Shown here in pieces: positions 16,156 through 24,201 of a stretch of 64,000 bases of DNA. Origin of the DNA: Opitutales bacterium. Its GTDB lineage: Bacteria; Verrucomicrobiota; Verrucomicrobiia; Opitutales; UBA953. Position numbers and translations under genes: made by a program. The notes under the pieces are model-generated. The model saw nothing but the letters and a program-made list of their open reading frames with translations, had not been told where the DNA came from and did not search any database. The stretch lies in the NCBI GenBank assembly GCA_024697185.1, contig JAILGB010000007.1:1-64000 (forward strand), written 5' to 3'. Within the stretch, counting starts at the first letter, position 1. The number at the start of each line of letters is the position of its first letter.

Positions 16156-17163
16156 TTAGTGGAGACGGCGGATTGCAAGTCTTTTATAAAGAGGTTTCCC
16201 ATTAACAATCGGATTGGCAATATTGTATTCGTCAATTTTCCCAGAATCTATTTTCCCAATAATTTCGAATTGTTTGGGATTGAATTTGTCTAAAAAAGTA
16301 ATCGGGACGCCCATAACTCCGTCGTAGTCCATTGGGATTTCGGAAGTTTTTGAAACTTCGATTGCGTCATAGTTGTCGTATTTCGGGTATTCTTCCGGGT
16401 TGTAGTTTTTATAAAGGATCAAATCTTCGTGGCGTTTTGGATGGTCTAAATTGGTAAACCAACAAATATTTCCCATGCTACGCCATTTTTGTCCCGTTTC
16501 ATCAATCCAAAAACGATTGCTTTTCTCTTCATAATGAGAAGGAACTTTGAATGCGCAATATGACAAGGCGTGTCCGATCCATATTTTATTTTTCATAATT
16601 AAAGGGAAAATTTCTCGATAAGTAATCGCATTTTGATTCCCAATAATTAAAAATTGTTTATTGTGTTGGACTAATTGTGCGACGTATTCCCGGAAAAGGG
16701 AGAATGGCGGGTTTGTGACGATGATGTCTGCTTTTTTTAGGAGTTCGGTGCATTCTTTTGAGCGGAAGTCTCCGTCTCCGTGGAGTTCGGTCAGGATATT
16801 TTTTCGGGATTTTATAAGGAGTTTTACGTCGGCGAGGTCGATTGCGCCGTTCCCGTCCATGTCGGGGACTTCGGTGATGACGATTTTGTAGGGCTTTTTA
16901 GAGTTGAGGGTCAGTTCGTTGTCAACGACGGGCGAGCCTTCGTAGCAGGTGGCGATAAGTTTTCTTATGCCGAGGCGGTTAAAATTGAGGGCGAAATATT
17001 TGAAGAAATTGCTCTCGTAGGGGTCGTCGCAGTTGCAAAAGACAGTTTTGCCTCGAAAATGTTCCGTGTAGTGGCGGAGTTCATTTTCGATATCGCAGAG
17101 TTGTGTATAAAACTCGTCTTTTTTGGCGGATTTTGCCGTCGTCAGATTTTTATTACCTCCCAT
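16156..17163 (-). CDS. Adenine-specific DNA methyltransferase, EcoRI family
   Basis: A 335-residue protein, close to the 326 residues of M.EcoRI. It begins MGGNKNLTTAKSAKKDEFYTQ, typical of the EcoRI_methylase family. The catalytic NPPF of N6-adenine methylases is at 151-154, and CNCDDPYESNFFKYF at 43-57 belongs to the SAM-binding region. The frame is open to 17,295, but the ATG at 17,163 is preceded by AAGGAAG at good spacing and gives the family N-terminus. It would modify a DNA site, probably protecting against the DUF262-HNH nuclease downstream. GAATTC is not depleted in this window, so EcoRI specificity cannot be assumed. Low GC and scarcity of the genome motif indicate an acquired island. 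Confidence 0.88.
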   Translation of the reverse strand: MGGNKNLTTAKSAKKDEFYTQLCDIENELRHYTEHFRGKTVFCNCDDPYESNFFKYFALNFNRLGIRKLIATCYEGSPVVDNELTLNSKKPYKIVITEVPDMDGNGAIDLADVKLLIKSRKNILTELHGDGDFRSKECTELLKKADIIVTNPPFSLFREYVAQLVQHNKQFLIIGNQNAITYREIFPLIMKNKIWIGHALSYCAFKVPSHYEEKSNRFWIDETGQKWRSMGNICWFTNLDHPKRHEDLILYKNYNPEEYPKYDNYDAIEVSKTSEIPMDYDGVMGVPITFLDKFNPKQFEIIGKIDSGKIDEYNIANPIVNGKPLYKRLAIRRLH

Positions 17164-17182
17164 TATAGTCTTCCTTTCTTTT

Positions 17183-17213
17183 TTTATAATGAAAAAAAAA
17201 AGAAAACTTGCAA
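17183..17213 (-). promoter_or_regulatory. Candidate slippage-prone promoter of the methyltransferase
   Basis: On the minus strand TTGCAA (17,208-17,213) is followed by TTATAA (spacer 18) or TATAAA (spacer 19). Ten of the spacer bases are an uninterrupted T-run (A at 17,192-17,201 on the plus strand). A 9-A run lies just upstream at 17,216-17,224. A change of one or two bases would bring the boxes to 17 bp. Confidence 0.4.
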
Positions 17214-17289
17214 CGAAAAAAAAACGGGCTTTTCGGGATTGTTTTTTTGGTTGGGTTTTGTTTTTTATTTTGCTCTGAAAAATTTTTTC

Positions 17290-17318
17290 TTGCACAAATA
17301 AAAAATTGTATGTAGAAT
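17290..17318 (+). promoter_or_regulatory. Promoter of the ribosomal protein operon
   Basis: TTGCAC (17,290-17,295), 17 bp, TAGAAT (17,313-17,318). The predicted start near 17,325 leaves a leader of about 27 nt before rpmC. It explains how the operon can begin at rpmC without the usual upstream S10 genes. Confidence 0.6.
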
Positions 17319-17351
17319 GGAAATTCCTAAAGTATTTAATGCCCTATTACA

Positions 17352-17567
17352 ATGAGCACAACAAATAAAAAACAAACCGCTGCTTCTAAGGTTCGTGAGT
17401 TTTCTGCAGAAGAACTCTGCAAGAAGCTTTCGGACAATCGTAAGGAGCTTTTGGACTTGAGCCTTCGCTCGCGCGCCGGTCAGGTTCAAAATCCGATTCG
17501 TATTCGCACGTTGCGCCGCGAGAATGCCCGCATTCTTATGGTTCTTGGCGAAAAGGCGGCAAAATAA
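17352..17567 (+). CDS. rpmC: 50S ribosomal protein L29
   Basis: A 71-residue basic, helical protein with the L29 core (ELCKKLSDNRKELLDLSLRS, then PIRIRTLRRENARI). It sits near the exit tunnel of the 50S subunit. It is the first gene here of a spc-type order; rplP, which normally precedes it with rpsC, is absent and is replaced by the restriction-type island. Confidence 0.95.
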   Translation: MSTTNKKQTAASKVREFSAEELCKKLSDNRKELLDLSLRSRAGQVQNPIRIRTLRRENARILMVLGEKAAK

Positions 17568-17592
17568 TAACCTACTAACTAAATAAATAACC

Positions 17593-17877
17593 ATGTCTGA
17601 AGAACAAGCACGTTCATCTCGTAAGGTTCTTATCGGTGTTGTTACAAGCAAAACAGGCGATAAGAGCGTCAAGGTGACGTATTTCTATAAGAAACCGCAC
17701 CCTGTGTTCGGCAAGGAAATCAAGCGTAAGACCGTCATTCATGCTCATGATGAAAAGAATGAGTGCAATGTCGGCGACAAAGTCGAACTCATGGAAACCC
17801 GTCCGCTCTCGAAGCTCAAACGCTTTCGCGTCGTTAGCATTGTAGAGAAGGCTAAAATTGTTGGCGAGACCGCCTAA
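17593..17877 (+). CDS. rpsQ: 30S ribosomal protein S17
   Basis: A 94-residue OB-fold protein binding 16S rRNA in early 30S assembly. The S17 signatures GVVTSKTGDKSVKV and the C-terminal GDKVELMETRPLSKLKR are present. It lies 25 nt after rpmC and 15 nt before rplN. Confidence 0.97.
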   Translation: MSEEQARSSRKVLIGVVTSKTGDKSVKVTYFYKKPHPVFGKEIKRKTVIHAHDEKNECNVGDKVELMETRPLSKLKRFRVVSIVEKAKIVGETA

Positions 17878-17892
17878 TAGGAGGAAACTACT

Positions 17893-18261
17893 ATGGTATA
17901 TCTCAAATCTCGTTTGGAGGTCGCCGATAACACGGGCGCTCGCGAAGTTGAAATGATCCGCAAGGTCGGTCAGATTACCGACTGTGCCGGTGTCGGTGAC
18001 GTGATCACCTGCGCTGTCAAGGATTCGACGCCTCAGGCGCCGGACGCAGTCCGCAAGGGCAAGGTCGTGAAGGCGGTTATCGTCCGCACCACGGCTCCGA
18101 TCCGTCGTGCAGACGGCAGCTATCTTCGTTTTGATTCTAACGCCGTTGTGATTCTCGACGGTTCGGGCAATCCCCGCGGCACCCGCATTTTTGGGCCGGT
18201 GGCTCGTGAATTGCGCGCTAAGTTTATGAAAATCGTATCTTTGGCTCCGGAGGTTCTCTAA
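17893..18261 (+). CDS. rplN: 50S ribosomal protein L14
   Basis: A 122-residue protein at the subunit interface. Starts [20 protein letters not shown], the universal L14 N-terminus, and ends with [13 protein letters not shown] clear AGGAGG (17,879-17,884) precedes the ATG. The next gene begins 2 nt after its stop. Confidence 0.98.
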   Translation: MVYLKSRLEVADNTGAREVEMIRKVGQITDCAGVGDVITCAVKDSTPQAPDAVRKGKVVKAVIVRTTAPIRRADGSYLRFDSNAVVILDGSGNPRGTRIFGPVARELRAKFMKIVSLAPEVL

Positions 18262-18263
18262 TT

Positions 18264-18521
18264 ATGGCAAAACAAATTTTGAAAAAAGACGACGAAGTCG
18301 TTGTTATTTCCGGTGACGAAAAAGGCAAGCGCGGCAAAGTCCTCGCAGTCTCGATGGAAAAGCGTCGTGTTGTTATCGAAGGCTTGAACATTGTGAAACG
18401 CCACGTCAAGGCCAATCCGCAGGCGGGTGTCGAAGGCGGCATTATCGAAAAGCCGGCTCCGATGCATACGTCCAATGTGATGCTCGCGTCGAAATGGGAT
18501 GCGAAGCACCCTGCAAAATAA
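18264..18521 (+). CDS. rplX: 50S ribosomal protein L24
   Basis: An 85-residue KOW-type assembly initiator of the 50S subunit. The KOW motif [20 protein letters not shown] is near the start, then [12 protein letters not shown] and [15 protein letters not shown]. The C-terminus is shorter than in many L24 proteins (about 100 residues) but within the family range. Confidence 0.97.
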   Translation: MAKQILKKDDEVVVISGDEKGKRGKVLAVSMEKRRVVIEGLNIVKRHVKANPQAGVEGGIIEKPAPMHTSNVMLASKWDAKHPAK

Positions 18522-18536
18522 TAGAAGGAACGAACA

Positions 18537-19106
18537 ATGGCTTATACACCCATTTTGAAAAAACTTTATGACGAACAGGTCGTTCCCGAGCTCAAAAAAG
18601 AGCTTGGTGTGACCAATCCCCACATGGTCCCCCGGATCACGAAGATTGTCCTCAACTCGGCTTATTCGGCTGATGCGGACAAGAATCACCAGGCGGAGGT
18701 CGTCAAGGAAATCTCCAAGATCGCCGGACAAAAGCCGGTCGTGACCCATGCGCGCAAGAGCGTTGCGAACTTCCACGTTCGCGAAGGGATGCCGCTGGGT
18801 TGCATGGTGACGCTTCGCGGCGCTGCGATGTATGAATTTTTGGCGCGTTTGATCTATATCGCGTTGCCGATGATTCGTGACTTCCGCGGTGTTTCCAATC
18901 GTTTGGACGGTCGCGGCAACTATTCGTTGGGCATTGCCGACCATAGCATTTTTGCGGAAACGCCGAGCGACGGCACGCAAAAGGCGAATATCGGTTTGGA
19001 CATCACAATCGTGACGACCGCCACTGACGACAACGCGGGACGTTTGCTGCTTCGCAAGTTGGGCATGCCCTTCCGCAAGTCGGCAAAAGCTGCAGCCGCT
19101 AAATAA
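18537..19106 (+). CDS. rplE: 50S ribosomal protein L5
   Basis: A 189-residue protein that binds 5S rRNA in the central protuberance. It shows L5 motifs [20 protein letters not shown], then MYEFLARL and [14 protein letters not shown]. The only exact core copy of the genome motif in the operon is near 18,582 (CGTTCCCGAG). Confidence 0.98.
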   Translation: MAYTPILKKLYDEQVVPELKKELGVTNPHMVPRITKIVLNSAYSADADKNHQAEVVKEISKIAGQKPVVTHARKSVANFHVREGMPLGCMVTLRGAAMYEFLARLIYIALPMIRDFRGVSNRLDGRGNYSLGIADHSIFAETPSDGTQKANIGLDITIVTTATDDNAGRLLLRKLGMPFRKSAKAAAAK

Positions 19107-19120
19107 GGAGAAACACTACT

Positions 19121-19426
19121 ATGGCAAAAACATCTTCTATTCAAAAGAATCTGAAACGCAAGCGCCTCGTCGAGAAATATGCGGCGAAACGTGCGGCGTT
19201 GAAAGCAATTCTTCGCAATCCGGAAACTTCCGACGAGGATTTTTATGCGGCTCAAGCCAAGCTTGACAAGTTGCCGCGCAACTCTTCCAAGATCCGCGTT
19301 CGCAACCGCTGCTCGATCACCGGTCGTCCGCGCGCTTATGTCGGCAAGTTCGGCGTTTCCCGTATTACATTCCGTGAGCTCGCGTCTTACGGCAAAATCC
19401 CCGGCGTGATTAAGGCGTCCTGGTAA
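19121..19426 (+). CDS. rpsN: 30S ribosomal protein S14 (long, zinc-free type)
   Basis: A 101-residue protein matching the C-minus S14 type: no CxxC knuckles, ending [20 protein letters not shown], then [13 protein letters not shown]. It binds 16S rRNA in the 30S head. Confidence 0.97.
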   Translation: MAKTSSIQKNLKRKRLVEKYAAKRAALKAILRNPETSDEDFYAAQAKLDKLPRNSSKIRVRNRCSITGRPRAYVGKFGVSRITFRELASYGKIPGVIKASW

Positions 19427-19457
19427 TTATTAACCTCTTATATAGAAAAGAAAGATT

Positions 19458-19853
19458 ATGGCTACTCATGATACCTTGGGAGACTTCCTTACGATTATTC
19501 GTAACGGCAGCCGCGCAGGTCTGAAAAGCGTTTCTGCACAATGGTCCACGATTCGCGAGGGCGTCGCAAAGATCCTCAAAGAAGCCGGATACATCGCAGA
19601 CTATCAAAAGCTTGAAAAAGACAAGCTTCCCGTGCTTGAACTCACATTGAAATATAACGGAAAAACAGCCGTTATCACAGAGATCAATCGCGTGTCGAAA
19701 CCCGGCCGTCGCATTTACGCGGGCTATGGTGATATTCCAAAAGTGATCGGAGGCATGGGCATCTCGATCCTGACAACGTCAAAGGGCATTCTCAGCGACG
19801 CTGAAGCCCGCAAACAAAAAGTGGGCGGCGAAATTCTCGCTCAAGTCTGGTAA
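19458..19853 (+). CDS. rpsH: 30S ribosomal protein S8
   Basis: A 131-residue central organiser of the 30S body. Characteristic DTLGDFLTIIRNGSRAG at the start and GISILTTSKGILSDAEAR towards the end. Confidence 0.97.
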   Translation: MATHDTLGDFLTIIRNGSRAGLKSVSAQWSTIREGVAKILKEAGYIADYQKLEKDKLPVLELTLKYNGKTAVITEINRVSKPGRRIYAGYGDIPKVIGGMGISILTTSKGILSDAEARKQKVGGEILAQVW

Positions 19854-19881
19854 TCCTCAAAAATAGAAAGAATACAAGACA

Positions 19882-20418
19882 ATGAGTCGTATTGGAAAAA
19901 TCGCAGTTCACATTCCCGCGGGCGTTAAAGTCGCTCTCGAAGGCAACACAGTCAAAGTCGAAGGTCCCAAAGGAAAAGTTTCCGCTTCGTTTGCCTCTTG
20001 TGTCGCAATTTCGATGGAAGACAACCTGATCCACGTCAAACCGCTCAATGATGATCGTTTTGCAAATGCTATGCACGGCACCACCCGTGCTATCATCAAC
20101 AATATGGTCAAGGGCGTGAGCGAGGGCTTTACAAAGTCTCTCGAAATCACAGGCGTCGGCTTCAAGGCCATCCTCAAGGGCAAGGAGCTCGACCTCAAAC
20201 TCGGTCAGTCTCACCCGATTCTCTATCCGATCCCGGAAGGCATCACGGTCAAGGTGACGGACGAAACGAAGCTCGAAATCTCCGGCGCGGACAAGCGCAT
20301 GGTCGGGCAAGTCGCTTCGGATATCAAGCGCTTCAAGCCGGTTGAACCTTACAAGGGCAAGGGTGTTCATATTGTCGGCGAGTATGTCCTCCGTAAGGAA
20401 GGCAAGAAGACCGCATAA
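19882..20418 (+). CDS. rplF: 50S ribosomal protein L6
   Basis: A 178-residue two-domain protein near the sarcin-ricin loop. MSRIGKIAVHIPAGVKV at the start and the second-domain PYKGKGVHIVGEYVLRKEGK at the end are family hallmarks. A near-miss of the genome motif (CATTCCCGC) lies at about 19,911. Confidence 0.98.
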   Translation: MSRIGKIAVHIPAGVKVALEGNTVKVEGPKGKVSASFASCVAISMEDNLIHVKPLNDDRFANAMHGTTRAIINNMVKGVSEGFTKSLEITGVGFKAILKGKELDLKLGQSHPILYPIPEGITVKVTDETKLEISGADKRMVGQVASDIKRFKPVEPYKGKGVHIVGEYVLRKEGKKTA

Positions 20419-20437
20419 CCTTAACGTTTTCTGAAAA

Positions 20438-20803
20438 ATGAATAAGAACGAACGTAAAATTAAACTTTTGCAACGTCGCCGTTATCATATCCGTCACTCT
20501 GTTGTCGGAACTTTGGAGCGTCCTCGCGCGGTTGTGAAATTTACAAATCTCAACATCCACGCGCAAATCATCAATGATGCGGAAGGCAAAACGCTTGTCG
20601 GCGCATCAACGATGCAAAAGGATCTTCGCGAACAAAAAATTCGCCCGAATGTCGCCGGTGCCACAGCATTTGGCAAGATCGTCGGAGAGAAGGCCGTTGC
20701 CGCCGGTATCACCAAGGTCGTTTTTGACCGTGCCGGACGTCAATATCATGGAACCGTTAAGGCTTTTGCCGACGCTCTTCGCGCGGCTGGCCTCCAATTC
20801 TAA
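20438..20803 (+). CDS. rplR: 50S ribosomal protein L18
   Basis: A 121-residue 5S rRNA-binding protein; RRRYHIRHSVVGT, RPRAVVKFTNLNIHAQII and the ending VVFDRAGRQYHGTVKAFAD are typical. Confidence 0.97.
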   Translation: MNKNERKIKLLQRRRYHIRHSVVGTLERPRAVVKFTNLNIHAQIINDAEGKTLVGASTMQKDLREQKIRPNVAGATAFGKIVGEKAVAAGITKVVFDRAGRQYHGTVKAFADALRAAGLQF

Positions 20804-20815
20804 GGAATCATTCAC

Positions 20816-21412
20816 ATGGCAGAAGAAACTTCAGCTTCAGAAATCGCAACCGTTGCTCAAGGAGCAAAAACGGAAGCGGCTCCCAAAACTCGCGCCAATG
20901 GTGGCCGTCGCGGCAGCAGCCCGCGTCGTCCGCGTCCTGCGCGCGAACAGGAAAAATCTCCTTATATCGACAAGTCGGTCAATATCGCCCGCGTTTCCAA
21001 AACGGTTAAGGGCGGTCGCCGCATGGGCTTCTCAGCCCTCGTCGTTTCGGGCGATCCTGAAAAACACACCGTAGGTATTGGACTTGGCAAGGCGAAAGAA
21101 GTGCCGGAAGCGATCAAAAAAGCGACCGCGCACGCACATCGCGACATGCAGGAGATCCAGCTTCGCGGCAACACCATTCCTCACGAAGTGTTCGGCACTT
21201 CGGACGGCGGCAAGGTGCTTCTTCGTCCGGCGGCTCCCGGTACCGGTTTGATCGCCGGTGCGGCAGTCCGTGCAGTGCTCGAAGCTATCGGCGTTAAAGA
21301 CGTGCTGACCAAATCGCTCGGTTCGAACAACAAAACCGCTCTTGTGAAAGCGACGATCGCAGGTCTTGCGAAGTTGCGCACATTGGAGCAGATCCGCGCA
21401 GCGCGTTCATAA
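20816..21412 (+). CDS. rpsE: 30S ribosomal protein S5 with N-terminal extension
   Basis: A 198-residue protein; the first about 40 residues are a low-complexity extension before the S5 core (VNIARVSKTVKGGRRMGFSA, then GLGKAKEVPEAIKKA). S5 helps decoding fidelity in the 30S subunit. In the usual order rpmD (L30) follows; here rplO follows directly, so L30 is absent at this place. Confidence 0.97.
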   Translation: MAEETSASEIATVAQGAKTEAAPKTRANGGRRGSSPRRPRPAREQEKSPYIDKSVNIARVSKTVKGGRRMGFSALVVSGDPEKHTVGIGLGKAKEVPEAIKKATAHAHRDMQEIQLRGNTIPHEVFGTSDGGKVLLRPAAPGTGLIAGAAVRAVLEAIGVKDVLTKSLGSNNKTALVKATIAGLAKLRTLEQIRAARS

Positions 21413-21434
21413 ACAATAGAAGGAGTCAAATACA

Positions 21435-21872
21435 ATGAAACTTCATACACTTCCGGCAATCGAGGGTTCAACCCATCGCCACAAACGCCTCGGCTGCGGT
21501 CCGGGCAGCGGACACGGCAAAACTTCAGGTCGCGGTAACAAAGGTATGCTCGCCCGCTCCGGCGGCGGCAACCGTCCGGGATTTGAAGGCGGTCAGATGC
21601 CGCTTTACCGCAAGCTTCCGCATCGTGGATTCAAGAGCCTCGACAAGACTGTCTTTGCAGTCGTCAACATCGAGCAGATCGCCAAGCTTGACGCAACAGA
21701 AATCAATCGTGACGTTCTCGTCGCGGCGGGTATTGTTCGCGCCAAGGACGCTTTGGTCAAAGTCCTCGGCGTCGGCGAAATCTCCAAGGCGGTGACTGTG
21801 ACCGCGGCAAAATTCTCCGCTTCTGCAAAAGCGAAGATTGAAGCTGCCGGCGGCAAAGCCATCGAAGCCTAA
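21435..21872 (+). CDS. rplO: 50S ribosomal protein L15
   Basis: A 145-residue protein with the Gly-rich L15 start (RHKRLGCGPGSGHGKTSGRG). It is the last gene of the operon; secY, which usually follows, is not here, and a strong terminator starts 22 nt after the stop. Confidence 0.97.
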   Translation: MKLHTLPAIEGSTHRHKRLGCGPGSGHGKTSGRGNKGMLARSGGGNRPGFEGGQMPLYRKLPHRGFKSLDKTVFAVVNIEQIAKLDATEINRDVLVAAGIVRAKDALVKVLGVGEISKAVTVTAAKFSASAKAKIEAAGGKAIEA

Positions 21873-21893
21873 TCGGATTTAAGTTAATAAAAG

Positions 21894-21926
21894 GCCGTTC
21901 CCGGAAATTTTCGGGAACGGCTTTTT
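21894..21926 (+). terminator. Terminator of the ribosomal operon, motif pair
   Basis: Arms GCCGTTCCCG (21,894-21,903) and CGGGAACGGC (21,912-21,921) with an 8-base loop and TTTTT (21,922-21,926). The motif is nearly absent in the genes upstream yet is present exactly as the terminator. Confidence 0.92.
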
Positions 21927-22041
21927 ATTGTTCGCGTTTAGGGGTGATTTTTTTATTGTATTCGCCATTTGTTGAATTTGTATTTATTATTCTAAAAAAG
22001 GTGCTTATCGTTAATCCCCTCGTATCCCCTATTTTATTTTT

Positions 22042-23691
22042 ATGAAAAATTCGATATTGTTTTTGACGGCGACTGTTGCGCTGTCCTGTTTGTCTGCGCA
22101 AGCGATGACGATTACCTTTGTCGGAGATTCCATTACACAGGGCGGGACTTTTAATTCGGGGACGGTGTCGAGTTTCAGGTATCAGCTGTTTAAAAATTTT
22201 GTGGACAACGGTGTTTCCTATGACCCGATGGGAATGACGGTGGGAGCGTCCAAAGGTGTCAGCACGGCGTCGTTGACTCCGGACTATCGCGGATTTTCGT
22301 TCAGCAATGTTTCGGAAGCGGCGGCGAGCGGTCGGGCCTACCAGTATTCCGGGCATGCGGCGAGTTCTTCCTACAAGGCGGATCCGGGCACTGTTGCCAA
22401 TGATGCGAATCGCGGTCCCGTGACGGTAAAGTTGGGTTTGGAAAATCCTTATACGGAAACGACGGACACTTATTATAACGGTTCGACGCTGACGACTTAC
22501 AAGGGCGACACTTATCAGTCGCTCTACGGGGATGTCCTGATGGATCGCGTCTGTATTATGATCGGGATCAACGATCTTTATGACGGGAACGATCTTGCCG
22601 CCACGGCGGGTTTTGTCGGGGAAATCGTCTCCGCCTATCAGGCTTACAATCCGGATGTCCGCATTCATCTGTTCGAGCTTTTGCCTACTGGGAGCGACAA
22701 CGGCACGGGAACGAACAACAAGAATAATTATGCGCCCTACAATGCGGTTTTGAAAGAGGCGGCGTCCTCTTGGAGCACGGCGACTTCGACGGTGACGGTG
22801 GACAATATTTCGACAGGCTTTTATGCGGAAAACGGAGCGATGATCGATACGGCGGCGGGCGCGCATCCCAACAGGCAGGGCGAGTTGATTGTTGCCGGCA
22901 ACATTGCGCGCGTCTTGGGAGTCGGGCAGCGGACGGCAGGTTTGGAGCGCAAGGGTGCTGCGGCTTTGTCTTCGCAACTGGCATGGACGGGCGCCGCATC
23001 GTCTCCCACGCTGTCAATGATCGTGGACGGTGATTCAAAAACGTTCACGACATTAAATATTTTTTCCATCGCGGCAAACGGCAATTTGTCGATCTCTTCG
23101 GAGCTTGCCGGAGGGCGCGATGCCCGATTGGTTTGGAATTCCACGGGAGTCGCCCGCGAGTTCACCTTGTCGTTTTCGGTAAAAATGGCGGAGACGGGAA
23201 ATGAGCAAAACGCATTCGGGCTGATGTTCGGGAACGGCGAAGGCGCCGGAGCCCTCTATGTGACGGAATGCGGGATTCTTTGGGGCCCCTCCAATTCGAC
23301 CACGTTGCTTTACGGCTCTAATAACATTGCCGACACGACCCACAACACTTTTTCCTCTACGGAAGATTTTATTGATATTACGATTTCGTATTTGGGCAGC
23401 GGTCACGAGGGTGTCGCGAGCGGATTTTATATCTGGCTCGGCGATCAGCTGATCGGCGAGGCGTTGGGTGCTGTCAGCAGTATTTCCGCCCATAAGGATA
23501 AAATCCTGTTCGGCGACATCGGGGCGTCCTGGCTTACCCAAGCGGAGTTGGCGTCGTTGTCCTTTGAGGCGGGAACGGCTTATGCGCCTTTGGCGCGGTC
23601 GATTCCGGAGCCTTCGGCGGTCGGATTGCTCGCCGGCCTTGGCGCCGTTGTTCTTGCGGGAATGCGCCGTCGTCGCAAGATGCGCCGGTAG
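22042..23691 (+). CDS. Secreted SGNH/GDSL hydrolase with PEP-CTERM anchor
   Basis: The 549-residue protein has a signal peptide (1-21, cut after SAQA). Its SGNH esterase domain has block I GDSITQGG with nucleophile Ser30, block III GIND (176-179) and block V His275 in AGAHPNRQGE. Such enzymes remove acyl groups from carbohydrates or lipids; the substrate is not readable. Residues about 300-515 are beta-rich with a laminin-G/lectin-like look (FGLMFGNGEG...GILWGPS). The C-terminus is a PEP-CTERM signal: IPEP, a hydrophobic stretch, then an Arg-rich end (about 521-549), recognised by an exosortase that should be encoded elsewhere. It stands alone between terminated operons. Confidence 0.9.
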   Translation: MKNSILFLTATVALSCLSAQAMTITFVGDSITQGGTFNSGTVSSFRYQLFKNFVDNGVSYDPMGMTVGASKGVSTASLTPDYRGFSFSNVSEAAASGRAYQYSGHAASSSYKADPGTVANDANRGPVTVKLGLENPYTETTDTYYNGSTLTTYKGDTYQSLYGDVLMDRVCIMIGINDLYDGNDLAATAGFVGEIVSAYQAYNPDVRIHLFELLPTGSDNGTGTNNKNNYAPYNAVLKEAASSWSTATSTVTVDNISTGFYAENGAMIDTAAGAHPNRQGELIVAGNIARVLGVGQRTAGLERKGAAALSSQLAWTGAASSPTLSMIVDGDSKTFTTLNIFSIAANGNLSISSELAGGRDARLVWNSTGVAREFTLSFSVKMAETGNEQNAFGLMFGNGEGAGALYVTECGILWGPSNSTTLLYGSNNIADTTHNTFSSTEDFIDITISYLGSGHEGVASGFYIWLGDQLIGEALGAVSSISAHKDKILFGDIGASWLTQAELASLSFEAGTAYAPLARSIPEPSAVGLLAGLGAVVLAGMRRRRKMRR

Positions 23692-23772
23692 TCGGATTTG
23701 CGGGAACGGTCTTTCGCCGGCGCGGGGGAAAATTTCTCGCGGGGTTTTTCTTAACTTGTTAAACTATCATTT

Positions 23773-24201
23773 ATGAGTCAGGAAATCGAAGAGGGCTTGA
23801 AATTTAAGTTTGACTTTAAAAAGTTGCGCAAGGCGCTTGCGCAATGTCAAAGCGATGTCGTTCCCGTCGTGGCGCAGGATTATGATACGCGCGAGGTTTT
23901 GATTGTGGCTTATGTGAACGAATTGGCGTTGGAGACGGCTTTGAAGGAGCGAATGGCGACTTTTTGGTCCACGTCGCGCAATGAACTTTGGATCAAGGGC
24001 AAGAGTTCCGGCGATTATCTCGAACTGGTCGAGGTGCGCGTCAATTGTGAGCAGAATTCGCTGCTTTATCTTGTGCGTCAGGGCGGAGAAGGCGCCTGTC
24101 ACACAATTGGCAAAGACGGCAAGCCGCGCCGTGGCTGCTACTATCGGACATTGAGTTTGGACGACGGCGAAAGTTTGGCGTTTGTGCCGGGAATGGAGTA
24201 A
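23773..24201 (+). CDS. hisI: Phosphoribosyl-AMP cyclohydrolase with altered acidic metal motif
   Basis: A 142-residue enzyme opening the purine ring of PR-AMP in histidine synthesis. ATFWSTSRNELWIKGKSSG (62-80) and the two zinc cysteines Cys109 (CHT) and Cys122 (GCYYR) are present. The usual Asp-Cys-Asp-x-Asp metal motif reads Asn91-Cys92-Glu93-Gln94-Asn95 here. HisE is not fused. The stop overlaps the next start by one base (TAATG), so it is coupled to the UDG-like gene and not to other his genes. Confidence 0.9.
   Translation: MSQEIEEGLKFKFDFKKLRKALAQCQSDVVPVVAQDYDTREVLIVAYVNELALETALKERMATFWSTSRNELWIKGKSSGDYLELVEVRVNCEQNSLLYLVRQGGEGACHTIGKDGKPRRGCYYRTLSLDDGESLAFVPGME

Noticed and set aside
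15049-17163. EcoRI specificity (GAATTC) for the methylase
   Set aside because: About ten GAATTC sites are visible in the window (for example near 1,619, 24,055, 27,070 and 55,803), close to chance, so there is no sign of avoidance.
22042-23691. Autotransporter or lipoprotein reading of the secreted esterase
   Set aside because: No lipobox after the signal peptide and no beta-barrel; the PEP motif, hydrophobic stretch and Arg-rich end fit PEP-CTERM.
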